DNA of 64,000 nt, taken from Lycocorax pyrrhopterus obiensis (Eukaryota; Chordata; Aves; Passeriformes; Paradisaeidae). The DNA lies in the NCBI GenBank assembly GCA_014706295.1, contig JACSVZ010000004.1, positions 1,504,638 through 1,568,637 of the forward strand, in the 5' to 3' direction. Below, piece by piece: positions 49,859 to 62,144 of the stretch; positions within the stretch are counted from its first letter, which is position 1; each line of letters opens with the position of its first letter. The notes below the pieces were generated by a model, which saw only the letters and a program-made list of their open reading frames with translations, was not told the origin of the DNA and ran no database searches. The translations under genes and the position numbers were made by a program.

Positions 49859-51516
49859 AGAGAAACTTTTTAATGCATTTGTTTTCCAAGCAGTGCTGAG
49901 GACGAAGTCCAGGACAGAACATGGCAGGAACTCAAGGATACACTGTGGTGCTGGACCTTGTTGTGTTAAACCTTTGAGTAACATAGCCAGAGAGTGAAGT
50001 GAGGACACCTCTCACAGCTGCATATCTCTCTTTTTGCAGTATTTTTCCCACGAATTCAGGCTACCAAGGAGATTTGGAAAGCATGCTAGGATTCCACAAA
50101 GAATTGGTTCACCAGCAACTTGGAAAAGCACGCATAAGAGGTAAATGCTAGAAGTTAAACTTATCTCCCTGCTCAGGGCATGGCTTCTGCCCTGTGCATG
50201 TGGCTTACATCTGAAAGATGTCACAGCAGGCAGCAGAGCAGCAGTAAACATCACTATTCTGGACACTCAATAAAAATGGGGACCTACTTATCCAGATCGA
50301 GATAGGGCAATCCAGAACATCTGTCTTGCTCCCGAACTGGGCACTTTTCCTGGACAGAAAATGCTTTTCAGAGCCTAGCTTCAAGTAGCTGTGTTCTAGA
50401 TCTGGGAGTTCATCTTGAAATAATAGTTGGCAGCCCAAAGTGATGTAACATTTAGCATGCTTTAAAGGACCATATGGAATAAGTTACACTGGAGTAAAAC
50501 AAACACCAGTCTCTCACATCCAGTGTTATTGTTAACAACTTACTGGGCTGTGTGTATTTTTCAGACGCAAGGATGACTCACTAAATAACAGGATAATGCC
50601 ATGGATCACTAGCATGTTGTGGTCTGTGGCCACAGGAAGGGTTTACTTTTATTGTGTACATGTTGGCAGTCTCGGCACACCAGCAGCAAATCCAGAAGTT
50701 TGTTGCTGCGTCTGGGGCAGAAGCACAAGATCCCTGCTTGGAGCCTTTCCGTAAGCCAAAAAAATAACATGGGATATTTCTCCTATCATGCTTGCCAGAC
50801 TGCAGCAGAAGCAATGAGCTGGGAATTAGGAGGCTGGGATAGTAGTTGTCATCTTGGATTTGCTTCCTTGCTCCAGTGTGCGGATATGGCAAATGCTGAT
50901 GCTGAGAGGGGGCTCTTTGAAAGAGATGGGATGCCTGTTCCCACACTAAAGCCTGGATGCATGGTTGCCTCTTTTAGAAGTAGGTGTCAAATCAAGCAGG
51001 TTTGGAAGGGTGAAGAGGTTGTAGGGCAAGAGATACAACACCTCGATCAAACCCCAAGCCCCTGCAGAAATCCTGAGGGTGGTGAGAGCTGCCTTAGGTG
51101 GACCAGCACATCCCATCAGCTGCTTCATGACTCCTCAGGCTTCTCTGCCTGACGCTGAAACCATGCCCAAGTCACTGTGGGCCAGGCCCCTTCATCACCT
51201 CCACTGAGCTCATGTGCTCTCTCTTGCTTCCGAAGGCTTGTTAAACACTACTCAGCATCTTGGTGAGATCTCCCTGTGGCCAGGGAGACCTCGGTGTCTG
51301 GAGGGGTGTAGTAGCCAGGAAGAGACATGGCTGGGACTTGAGCGTTGTTCGGTACCCTCTCATGCTGTTGCCAGGAGCAGGGGGAAGGGAAGCCCTTCCA
51401 GGAAGTAGGGGTTCCTCCTGATTGAGAAAATGTGGCTGAGGAAGCCATCAGGTACTAGTGTTATCAGGGGGGTGGTTCTAAGTTAGTTGTTTCTTTTCTT
51501 TATCTCCTGACATTCA
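49859..51516. other. Upstream flank, no gene seen
   Basis: No recognisable exon or RNA gene. A 177-residue open frame (50619-51152, +) has no recognisable domain. The part before 51517 may include more of the LTR, but I could not follow the match. Confidence 0.45.
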
Positions 51517-51688
51517 GTATTGTTGCTGCTACTGTTCATTTTCTTATCTCATTGCTGTTTCCTGTAAATTGTTCTTATCTCGGCCCGCGATCTTTGCCTT
51601 TTGTGCCTCCAGTTCGAGGGGAGAGGGAGCAGCACAGAGTGGTTTTAGTGGGTGTATTAAACTGGGGAATACCATTCCTAAACCACAA
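51517..51688 (+). mobile_element. Endogenous retrovirus LTR fragment (3' part), plus orientation
   Basis: It is the inverted partner of 47530-47703. It contains CCTGTAAATTGTTCTTATCTC-type sequence (51561-51581), a GAGGGGAGAGGGAG block and an AAACCACA end, which resemble the 3' end of avian ERVL-type LTRs. No coding remnants are attached. It is probably a truncated solo LTR from a separate insertion. Confidence 0.65.
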
Positions 51689-52390
51689 GAAGGAAGCATT
51701 TCCTGTGCTGTTTCCAAGAGGGACTCAAGGAAACCTTTGCCTAGAGGGACATAGAAAGGCAGCAATAGTTTTGCAAGCCCCATTCCTGCACTTTCCATGT
51801 TTTGTCAGTTTTACATTTTTACATTTTTCTCTATCATCCTGCTTCTGCTTCTGTAAGAGGGTAAAAAAATCCAGTTTGGTGTTCCAATAAGAAGAAGGAA
51901 CATCTCTCTGGAAGAGCAGGAAATGATGTGTGGTGGTGTCATGCAGGATGAGTCTGCAGCCTCCAAGGCACACTGTGGTCTGTGGGATAACCTGGGGACA
52001 AAACTTCTGGTGAAACTCATCCTGAGCAGAGCTTGAAAGCCCTGGGGGACCAAGGGCAGGAAAAAGATTTTATATACTATTCAGTGCACTGTGTTCCCAT
52101 GGGGAGTAAAGCAACCCAAGTGCTGAATCTCCCAGCCTGGCAGGGGAAAATCTATACCTGAACAGCTCTCCTTTGGCAGAAGAAGTTCCTGAGCATTTGT
52201 CCTTTTTGGGTATTTCCAGATAAGTCATTAATCATCATTAAGCTGAATGGAATCCAAACTAGTCTTCCCACTGTACCTTTACCCAGTACTCACATTTTCC
52301 AGAATACCAATTCTGTTAGCATTTTCCTTCTCCTGTGCCCACCTTTCTCCATAAATAAACTGATGTGGAATCCTCCAGTGTGAAATGCAC

Positions 52391-52432
52391 TCTCCCTCTC
52401 CCTCTCCCTCTCCCTCTCCCTCTCCCCTCCTC
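52391..52432 (+). repeat. (TCTCCC)n simple repeat
   Basis: Six perfect TCTCCC units followed by a degenerate end. The complementary strand is purine-rich. Confidence 0.95.
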
Positions 52433-52840
52433 ATGTCTCTGGAAAAGACTCAGCTAGAGACATCACAAACTGAAACCTGCATTTTATAATAGCAATGTCA
52501 GAGTTCAGCATTCCAAGGATTTGGGAAAGATCCTAAAAACAAACATCCCAAACTCAGGAGGAAGTTCAGCATTAAATATAGGAGAAATCCAAATATGTTG
52601 AAGAATGGAAATCAAAATAACTTCAGCTTTGCCCTGCAGTGACCCCATGCAAAAAGAATACATTTACGATTAGATAACAGTGATGATTGGAGCCCTAAAT
52701 AGGAATAAACTGAGTTTTGAAGACCTCCAGATTTACTGTATTGTTGCTATGTTTTTCCCCTATGTGTTGCCAGAATGATAGTGAGCTCCCCAAAGGATCA
52801 ACTCCAGAGTGAATGTCCACTCATCAATTCCCTGCTTTAC

Positions 52841-52897
52841 CTGTAAATTGTCAGAAAACACCACCACTGCTTAAAGCTGTCATGTTGTTGCCTCTTC
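52841..52897 (-). other. Weak candidate 57-nt exon
   Basis: On the minus strand CTTCCTATTCTTACAG is followed 57 bases later by TTACAG|GTAAAGC. Both sites are fair, but no branch point stands out and no peptide is recognised. It could belong to the same upstream transcript as 41956-42060, or be chance. Confidence 0.15.
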
Positions 52898-53829
52898 CTG
52901 TAAGAATAGGAAGATGATGTTTTTGCAAAAAAACTGTAGAAGAGAGCTGGACATTTTCAGATTTTTTTTGAAGAGGCCTCAATTCCTGGGCCAAATCAGA
53001 TTGCAATTGGCAAATGTGTCTGCAAATTTCTAGGCTGGGAGCAGGCGGAGCCATTGCACAAAGCCCATTTTGCAGGGACATAGGCAGTAATGTGTATCTG
53101 GCCAGAGAAGTGGATCAGGCTGTCAGTGTGTCCTCAGAATCTGCTCCAATCTTCTGACTTCCTAGAGAAAAGATAGAGATGGTGTCCAAACACCATCCTT
53201 CAGGAATAACCATGAAAGCTTTGAGGTGTCTGGAGGAGGAGAATATACAGTGAGCTTACTTCAAGTCAGAGCCAGTTTGCAGAATCCTTACTGAATGAAT
53301 TCAGGGTGCAGCTCTCCTCTCTGATTTCTTTCTGGGGATGCTCTCTTCTTGGGCACACAGTAAACCACAAAGGTGGCTTTCCCTTCTCACACAAAAGTCT
53401 GAATTCAGGGACTAATTGTGGATGTCTGGTGCAAAGACTTTCTTCAGACGTGTTGTCTGAAACCCAAGTGTGTTTGGCTTTTCTTTTTTTAAAGCCGCTA
53501 AGGTTTGGGAACACAAGCTGCCAGTGGTGCATCTAGAAGTCCTGTGTGCCTTTGGCTCCTTTCATGAGACCCAGAGCATATTCCTGCTCCCTCCAAGCTC
53601 CACCGGGGCGAGGACAGCTTTACTCTCGCCACGGGCCAGCAGGAATGAGCACGGAGCTCAGCTTTGCCCTTGATCCTTCACTACCGGGGTGCGTGCTGCC
53701 CCGACTCAGCTCAGCAGCCTTGCTGAGGCTGATGGTGAGAAAGAGCAGAGCTCCCCCTTCCCCCTCTGCTGCCTGCACTCTGGCAGAGAATGGAGCGTGG
53801 GAGGACCTCGCGGCGGATGCTCGGAGACT

Positions 53830-54060
53830 GCAGCGCTCATAATGACTAGTCGCTTACAAAAGATGTTAGTGATACTATCACTGATGCTTCGTGTGGCTCT
53901 TTGTATTAATGGCTGGGGTCTCTGAATGAGATCCCATCAGCTCGGCGCGAGGCACCGAGCGAATCCCGGCGATACCCATGAGTAATCAATAGTAAATATT
54001 GATAACAGCCAGCGCACTGATAATAGTAATAAATATTACTGATAACACAGCCTGCCTGAA
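53830..54060. promoter_or_regulatory. Candidate regulatory block with three GATA/TATC-type dyads
   Basis: Three perfect inverted repeats with 7-base arms lie within about 170 bp: AGTGATA-C-TATCACT (53868-53882), ATCAATA-GTAAA-TATTGAT (53985-54003) and AGTAATA-AA-TATTACT (54025-54040). A CpG-containing segment (53941-53975) lies between them. Dense dyads in a gene desert next to a developmental or cardiac gene suggest an enhancer, but no conservation data are available. Confidence 0.3.
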
Positions 54061-56239
54061 AATGCTCCTGATAGAGGGAGGGGAGGAGGGGGGCACAAAG
54101 GACAGTCAGCCTTGGGGCTGGGAACCAAGAGATGATTCATGCCACCAGGGCTTTGTCTACCAGGCCTCACTGCCCCAGGCCCTGGACCAAATGGAAACAG
54201 CAAATTCAATAAGTCCCAGCTTTTCCAGCTCCATCCTGCCATCCTCTTCCTGGCCTGCCCAGCACAGCTGTTGGGTAACGCCTTGCTCAGGGACCACACA
54301 TATCAGCTGGTCTTTGTCTCTCCTGGGGAAAGGAAAGCTCACAATCTGGATGGGGGGCAAAGAGGGAAAACTGAGGGAGAACTTTTATAAATCAGCAGGC
54401 TCACAGCAGCCTATGAACCAGGACCATATCAAATAGAAAATAGAAGTAATCTGAGTGAGAGTGAAATGCAGAAATGTTATTTCGTAGCATTAACAGCTGA
54501 AAGGTTTATTTGTCAGTGACTCAATACCAATTTAAAAGCTATTTATTGACCCCAATTATTTAAAGATTGAATTCTGTGCTAGCATTTCTACAGGCAGGTG
54601 GCATGTGTTTAAAAGGTACTTCTCAAAAGAATCAAAGTTTGCCTGGCACAGACAAAGGAAACCAGACAAAGAGAAGGTGTGTATTTCAGTGAGTGTGAAA
54701 ACTGAGGAAAGTGGGAATATCTGTGGAAATGCTGGCTAGATAAGGGAAAATGAGGGCATGGGCCCTCTCAACTGCAGATTCTGCTCTGGGGTTACAAGGA
54801 AACACTTCCATTATGTTCTTCTTGTGTAAGGACAAGGGAAAGCATTTTCATTCATGAGTGGAAATGTTTATGACATTTGTGGTCTAGTGATTTCCCTTTA
54901 CGATTATCCTTCATATCTCTGGAAATCTACAGCTGACATTACATCCAGTTCTTTCTGTATAATTTCACTTCACCTGCTCTGATTTTTTTCCCAGTCTATT
55001 AACCACCTGAAAAACTACAAAGCTTTACCTAGAACTTTGCAGTGAGACTATGAATACAACATTATAACACCTGAAAACACATGAACTGTTACCCCAAAGC
55101 CATTCACTAGCATTTAAAGAAAAACCTCATGTTTAACTGTACCACCATATACCAACAAGATTTTAAGCCAAGGCTATAAAAAGCTTTTTTCTTGTTGTTT
55201 TTAACAAAGCACTTGGTGAAGAAAGCATCTCTACCAAGGCTATACTCTGTTTTTTTGACGGTGCCCAATTCCCAGAGCTAACACATTTCTGTGCTGGTTT
55301 GAAGGAGACCTATTACTTCAGTGCTTTGGAAATATTCACAATAGCACACAGCTGTTTTTGCTGGAGCTGACTTTCACAACACTGTAATGGCAGTTAAAAC
55401 TGCACCGAAAATCCTTGCACAGGATGTAATCAACCTCAAATCTACAGAGAAACATTGGGAAACTGCCTTCAAGTGCCAAGAAAAACAACAGTCCTTTACA
55501 ACGAGCTCTTCCTAATGTCCAGTCAGCTCAACCCAAATGAAACATGTTTCTCAAAACGAAAGTAGCGCAGAGCAGGGAAGAAAAAGCCCTTGACTTTTTA
55601 AATGAATTTTTCTAAATAGAAACACAGAGAGACTCTGATACCAGCAACCACCACTGGTCCTTCCTGCCCACTGAAGCTCTACCATCACTCAGTCTGTAAA
55701 TCCAGTTCTTGAGTGACAAAACGCTTGTTTTCCAACATTTTTCTCTTGCCTCCTTCAGACACTCGGAAAGTTCCTGTCCCTCCAGCGGCAAAGCTGTTAT
55801 ATGTCATGTTTCCTACTCAGGGAGCTTAACCATTATCCAGCTGTTGGAGCCATCCCATTGCCCCGGATTTACGGCTTTTCCCAGGATGTCAGTCCAACCG
55901 AATCCCCAGGTGTTCCCAAGAAATGCCTGAGTTGCTTTTCACTTACCCCCGCCGAGGCTCAGCAGTTGTGGGTGATGCAGAGTGGAAAAAAGCCCTCATA
56001 TGATAGTGTCTCTATATTTACCAGAAAGAAAGGAGCTGGGGTGCTTGTCCTTTAAGTGTCTCTAAAGATGGTTTGCATAGCTGGATCTCAGCTTATCTAT
56101 GCTTTTCTGCTTCTGCTTCCATACATGGATCTGTTCCCAACAGTAACTCCAAGCTGTCGAAAAGAAGCTATCTGGCAGCTTTCAGCTTCATCTGACACGT
56201 AAATGAGCGCGAATAAATAATTACATTTTCTGCCATCTC

Positions 56240-56256
56240 TTTTTTTTTTTTTTTTT
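56240..56256 (+). repeat. T homopolymer
   Basis: About 17 consecutive T bases, in a pyrimidine-rich setting. Confidence 0.9.
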
Positions 56257-56418
56257 ATCTGCACCTCGGGACACCTTTTCTTTTCCTCCTTCTCCCCAAA
56301 TTAACATTTTGCTATTTTTCCCAAAGTAATTCCTAGGGGAAGGCAAACAGAAATGACCCAGGCAGATTTTTCTTCTCCCCTTCCCTCAGGCTCACATAAT
56401 TTTATTCTCATAAGTATC

Positions 56419-56432
56419 TTTTTTTTTTTTTT
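56419..56432 (+). repeat. T homopolymer
   Basis: About 14 consecutive T bases. Confidence 0.9.
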
Positions 56433-59257
56433 CCATTTGCTTTGCTTATAGGTCAGAGTTTTGCATGTTTGCTACTTGGAATCATGTCAAAGCAATATAC
56501 ATCATGTCTGTAGCAAAGGAAGGTTAAAAGTCAAATTTTTGGAGAGAGAGAATACAGCTGAGCCACGTGACAGCTCCCAGATTAGCAGCAGTAGCAGGAG
56601 TAAGCATTCCTCTGATATTACAGTAGCCACCGTGGGACATGCCTGAAACAATGAAGAGGGAAGCTGCAGTTTGGAAGCCTCCTGCAGATGTATTTATGAA
56701 TAAATCACTCCTCGCTCTTTTTTTCTATCTTTCTAGGTACTTTCCTACTTCCTAGGTTTCCGTTTCGAGAACGGCTGATGAAGAACACAAATGGGAGGGA
56801 GCCCCGTGGCACAGGTCAGGAAAGAAGTCATATAATTACCCTTAACTCTGCCCTTTGTAATCTTTGCTGTGCAAATGGAAATGTTAAGGGCTCCAGTGAA
56901 AGGGGAGCACTAAATAGATGTCTTTATTACTGTTTATTGTAGTGGCAGCTGGGAGTAAAAGAGATATTAGTGAGCTAATCAATTGCTTCATACTGGGCTC
57001 TCTGGATGAAAGAAAACCAGTGAAAGGCATATTCAGAGAGATTTAAGATATCTAGGGCTGAAGGTAGGTGTTCAGGCCACTTGCATGGAAAATGGCATCC
57101 TCAAACGTGGTGGCTTAGATTCATTGCAGGAGATGGAAATTCCTTGTAGATTCCCACACACCAAGTCATTGACCTTGACTGTTTGGGATTTTTCCTAAAC
57201 ATCTGTTGAACACTAGGCAGAAGAAGAGTTTAAAAGAGCTCACCAGCTCCACCTTTACAATTAATGATAAACTATGTTTTCTAGGTTACAAATTGCCCAG
57301 TTAGAGATGCTGCTTCAAGTGGCGTATTTGACTCCTGCTGTTTGCTGTCTCCGAAATTGGAGGGGATACGTGTGGGAGTGTGTGCATAAATGGGGATCTG
57401 GGGAGATTTCCAGCATCTCCCCAGCATCCAGAACAGACAGCCTCCCTGGGAGCACATCCCAGAACAAGCTGAAGGCCCATGGAAGCATGCAACAGGCAGC
57501 AAAAGGAGTGTCTTGGAAAAGATGGGCAGTTATGAAGGGGACCCTCCAGTTTTCATTACACCAGCCAAATGGTTGTACAGTGTACAACCCCCTGTTGCTT
57601 GGGGTGGTGGAGAGGAATGGGATGAGAAAAATTCCTTCTGGAAATCTGTCCTGGAGTTTCTCCAGCCTTTCAAGAGCAAGAGCCAAGCTCATCCTTGGAA
57701 GGTGCTTGAACAGGAATATCACCATTGCATGTAAGACATGCCTGGTGACTCAGGAGGTCTATGCTCCAATGCAGATGATAATGTGATTCAGCAAAGTGTT
57801 TAAATTCCTGCTTAATTTTAAATATTGAATAATGCTTTTGATTCCTCAGGGGTTATTCATGTGATTTTCATTCTATGCTTTACTAGGTTGCCCAGGTATG
57901 GACATGAAGCTGCCATGAAGCAGCATGAAAAACAAACAAGATTTGGCACTCACATGTGAGCGCATTTGCATCTCACAAATGTCTTGACTTTAGGTATTGC
58001 TCCTAGGAGGTCTTAGGGCCAACAAAAATGGGCTAAGATAAGAAAGACTCAATCCATTTTAAGTGTCCTCCTTTCCTTGAGGGAAATGTGGAAAACCACA
58101 GGTGTCTGTGGCTTTCAATGCTGAAGAAAAGCCTAGGTGGCTTTGAGAATAACACGACAAAGCTGCACTCAGAATTTCGGTAGCTACAAGGACAAGGGAG
58201 TAGGCTGTTTTCTGGCTTTGATCTGCCTTTTGGCACAGTGGCTGTGTGTCACCCTCTAGATGGGTGACACCACCCTCTTTAAACTCCGCTCCCGACACAG
58301 AGCGGCCAAAGAGCTTCTCAGATTTTCCGTCGAGAGGTTTTTCCATTCTTCCCTGCTGGGAGAGGTGAAGTTTGTATCAGGGTGGTGATAAGGTGAAAGG
58401 CATTTTCCTAGAGCAAAAGAAAAAGCAGACAGCAGTGTTGCCAAGCACCGAGTGGGCCGCAGGGAGATGGAAATAAAGCACCTTTGACCTTCGTGCCCAC
58501 TGACTTCTCTCCTCCTCCCCAAAACAAGCAGAACAGGAGGATGAAGTCCATCTTTGGTGGTGAGACATGTAGGGGACATCAGCAGCTCTGCAGGCTTGGC
58601 ACCAGCTGGACTTGCAGGAGTGCTGGTGAATGCAGGGCTGGGATCAGGACTCGTGTCTGTGCTGGGTGAGGGTGGTGGGGCTTCATCTGCTGAAGCTTGG
58701 TCTCCCCTGGGGATCTCCCCAACACCTGAGTCCCCTCCCAGAGCTGTACACCTTCCTGGGGAAAATCCTCCCCAGCCTCTCCTGCAGCATTTAGGTGCTG
58801 ATTCTCCAGGACTGTGCTCCAGGAGGCTGTGCTTTTTTGTGCTATCTGTCCTCTCTGCCTGCCAGTATCAATGCTGTAGCCACAAAATGAAAGAGGGCCT
58901 TGTTCTTCAGAAACACGTGTGCTCTTCCCCATGCTGTGTGCTGCAGTTTCAAGCCACCAAAGAGGTGTTGAAGTGTCTTTTATGAATATCAATGTGGATT
59001 TCGTAAGAGTTATTTAAATATAGCTGCCTGCTTTCCTGGGAGACCCTGTAGCTGTATTCTCACTGCAGCAAAAGCTGCACCATCTGCCCAGCATTCGCAG
59101 CCGCTTCCCGAAGACCGCCAGGGACTTGTCATTCTGCATTTGGCTTGTACAGGGTTCCAAAATGAAGGCTTTCTGGGGAGAAAGGCTGGATGGGCAGGCT
59201 TCAGCACATTCAGATGTGTTGCTCAGGTGCATTTGTGTAGCATTATGTGCTTGGAAA

Positions 59258-59366
59258 GCTGGACACAGCTCTGAGCAACCTGATCTAATGTGGAAGCCAG
59301 CCCAGCTCTGAGCGGGGGCTGGACCTCCAGAGGTCCCTCACGACCTTAATTATCCTGTGGTTCAGT
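59258..59366 (+). mobile_element. Short CR1 LINE 3' end fragment
   Basis: GCTCTGAGCAACCTGATCTA, then GGGGGCTGGACCTCCAGAGG, then a decayed TTATCCTGTGGTTCAGTGA end, follow the last part of CR1 with a deletion in the middle. + orientation. Confidence 0.75.
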
Positions 59367-61499
59367 GAGAAATTCAGTTTGGGATGTAACCATATGGTAG
59401 AGGAATAGCAAGGAAATCTGAACTCCTAGGGCACCTGCGACGTTTTCTGTCTTCCTCTTGTTTCTTGTGACTACCTTCAAGCTCTTTGAGTGTGGTTCAG
59501 CTCTCATTCCACATCCATGGCTTGTCTCCAGTGTTGCTTGAACCTTACTGCTCTGCAAGTGAAAATCCACTACTTCCCCCTTTTTTTTTCTAAAGCACAG
59601 TGATTAAAATGCAGTTGGGCCTGTGCCCAGGTAAAGCACAAGAAAGTCAGGCAGTCATTCTTTCCTTGTGTTAAGTATGTAAAGCTTTGCAAGCGAATAA
59701 GACTTTTTCTGTTTAGGGTAAGCAAATACGCCTTGAACCTGGGGAGCGTCCAATTCTTAGTGATTGTTTATTTCACCAAGGCATAAATTACTGTGCCTTC
59801 AGGACAAAGCTAATAGAAAAAATGCTAATTAGTGCTGGTCAAAAATTTTCCAGTGGAACATTTTTCTGTCAGAAACTCTCCTGATTAGTCAAAGTTGAAA
59901 TGTTCCAGAAGAACATGTTGATTTTGCTGAGCCTCAAATGCCACAGGGTCAGCTGAGGTGGGGTGGGAGTAAGGAAAGAGAGAATCCATCAAAACCCTCT
60001 TGCTGATCCCCTGACAATTTATCTGCTTGGCTGCCGGCCTTGTGGCACCGCTAAGGGCTGGAGTTTGGGGCAATCTGCCATGCAGAAAATGTGCTGATGG
60101 ACAAGTGGTGAAAATTCCTGTTTCCTGGATGGGAGTTGTAAATACAGAAGTCAGGGAGCCTGTCTCATCTGCCCAGCTCCCTTCCACTGGACACCAGCCT
60201 GGGAACGTGCACACAGAATGGCATATCAACATTCCCAAGTGAGATACTTCAGGCAGCTGAGTCAGACCTTCTCCTCGGCTTATAAAAGAGAAGGCTTGAC
60301 TTTTGTTCTGGGGTTTCTGCTGGGAGAAAAGGACGAGTTGCTCTGATATTATCTGTGTTCCTTTGAACTGGGGCTTCTACAGGTGTAGCTTCTCCATCCG
60401 TGACACGCCAAATCCGCTTGCAGTGCTTTATTTCCATCTCACACTTCCTTGTCTTCTGACAGAGCTGCCTCTGCGGCTGAAGAGATGAGGATCACAGCAC
60501 TGTGATACTCATAAATTCGGAAACAGATACATGGGCTTCAACTTGCATGTAACTTTGAGGGCTCTATGGCCAAACTGGAACTGAAAATCCCATGAGCATG
60601 GATCTGGTGGTACCAGTTCACTCCAGACCCGCACTGCTGGGCTTGGGGAACAGACAAGCCACCAGCAGCATGTTTGGATGGTGCCTGCACCAGTCCATGT
60701 TTGCTCCTGGCTCTGCTTGTGCCTGCTCACTCCTTGGCTCCACTCCTGCTGAAACCAGCCCAGCTCTTTGGCCTTCCACACTTCCCTCTTCCAAAGAACA
60801 CCCCTGGAGCCAGGCACCTATGGAGGTGGTGACCATGACCCTTCCCTTAGCTGGGACCACCTCTTCACATCCCAGAGCTGGCAGAACGTGGCTCTAATGC
60901 TGATCAGAATATTGCAGGAACCAGGACTAGGGATACTCTGAATTGCCAAGCATTAATATTTGATGCATTTCAATATTTAAAGAGCTAAGATAATTTAAGA
61001 AACACTGTCACTTTTTAGGATTATTTGTAGGGAACTTATGATGGAGCAAATCCACTTGGAATGAACAACATTTTGGCTAGGGTAGACGTATGGCTCAGAC
61101 AGCTGCCTACATTTATTTAAAACATCAGAGAAATGACGATTTTGAAATTCTCTGCTCGAAACCTCAGGTCTCAACAGGACAGACTCCCAGCCAGCAGAAA
61201 CAAGCAGAGGATCCAGACGATGTTTTAACACTGGATGTGCTCAACAATTTTGTTGAAAGTTTCACCTTTGGAAAGAAAAAGTAAAAGAGACAGAGGGTTT
61301 CCCTGAGAGTTTTGCTTTCAGAAAAATATTTGAGTTGTCATCTAAAACTCGAAAACCACAGCTGGAAAAAAATTAACTGCTGGTTCCCAAGAAAGAAGAA
61401 AAAAATCCTCCTGCCTTTTTCCTCTTTTTTTTCCTTTTTTTTTTTTCCTTTTTAAAAAATTTGTTTGCCTAGATCATCCTGGCATGAGGGGCTGCAGCC
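59367..61499. other. Upstream flank, no gene seen
   Basis: No recognisable exon or transposon. A 64-residue open frame at 61090-61284 (+) is acidic and lysine-rich at its end but has a weak start context and no recognised family. A T-rich tract lies at about 61417-61455. Confidence 0.45.
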
Positions 61500-61990
61500 A
61501 TTTCCACCTGATCGGGATCGGGATCGGGATCGGGCGCGGCGCTGATAGCACCGTCATTTGCCTGATAAAAGCCCTCGGAGCCTGCACGGAGCTGTCTGTG
61601 TCAGGAGCATCATCCCGCTCACGTATCACATAGCTGCCGCGCGCCCCGAGCAGAGGGCAGGGAGACGGGGGCACAATTCATGCGCCATTAAAATGAGCTG
61701 CTTTATGTAACACAATCTGCTTCAAAAGAGCCCAACGCACCACGGAAACTATGCGAGGGAAGCCAAGAAACCCTGGTACAATAGCACAAACAGAGACAAA
61801 CAGTCTGTAAAGGACAGCACGCTTGGTTACCAGCGAGGGAACATTCTGCGTTAAACAGTCCCTTTGTTTCTCTTTTTCTTGTCGTGATCATCAAGGGAGA
61901 TCTCCAAACATGCCACCAAAAGATGAGCCTAGGAGCAAAAATTCATACCTGCAAAACCTGGCAAACAGGAGTTGCCGGTTTTATAGTGCA
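61500..61990 (-). promoter_or_regulatory. CpG-containing block with a TATA box, candidate upstream promoter
   Basis: TATAAAA on the minus strand (61985-61979) lies upstream of about 450 bases that become CpG-rich at 61500-61660 and contain motifs such as GCGCGC and a CCCGAT repeat. A start some 30 bases after the TATA box would make this block the first exon of a minus-strand transcript. Mammalian NCX1 has additional tissue-specific promoters upstream, one of them TATA-containing, so this is a possible equivalent; it may equally be an enhancer. Confidence 0.25.
61511..61534 (+). repeat. (ATCGGG)4 hexamer repeat
   Basis: Four perfect units, each with a CpG and overlapping GATC sites, inside the candidate regulatory block. 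Confidence 0.95.
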
Positions 61991-62144
61991 CAGGAATTTT
62001 GTCCAGCTACCCCTGAAGGACCTGGGGAGAATCACCACACTTTATTTTCTTCCCTAACCACCACTGTGGTCTAAGCCACTTTTTCACCTTCCTCCTCTCT
62101 GGTGCTCCTGTGTGTTGCCCAAACACCAGCCTGTTCTCTCAAAT

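Larger units (their letters stand above)
51689..53820. other. Upstream flank, no gene seen; one weak exon candidate
   Basis: No recognisable gene or transposon. The stretch holds a (TCTCCC)n repeat and a possible 57-nt minus-strand exon (52841-52897), both listed separately. Confidence 0.45.
54061..59261. other. Upstream flank, no gene seen
   Basis: AT-rich from about 54.4 to 57.0 kb. It holds two T runs (56240-56256 and 56419-56432). A 170-residue open frame (57274-57786, +) has no recognisable domain. No transposon was recognised. Confidence 0.45.

Noticed and set aside
61090..61284. 64-codon open frame (+) as a small protein gene
   Set aside because: Weak start context (C at -3), no recognised family and no supporting signals.
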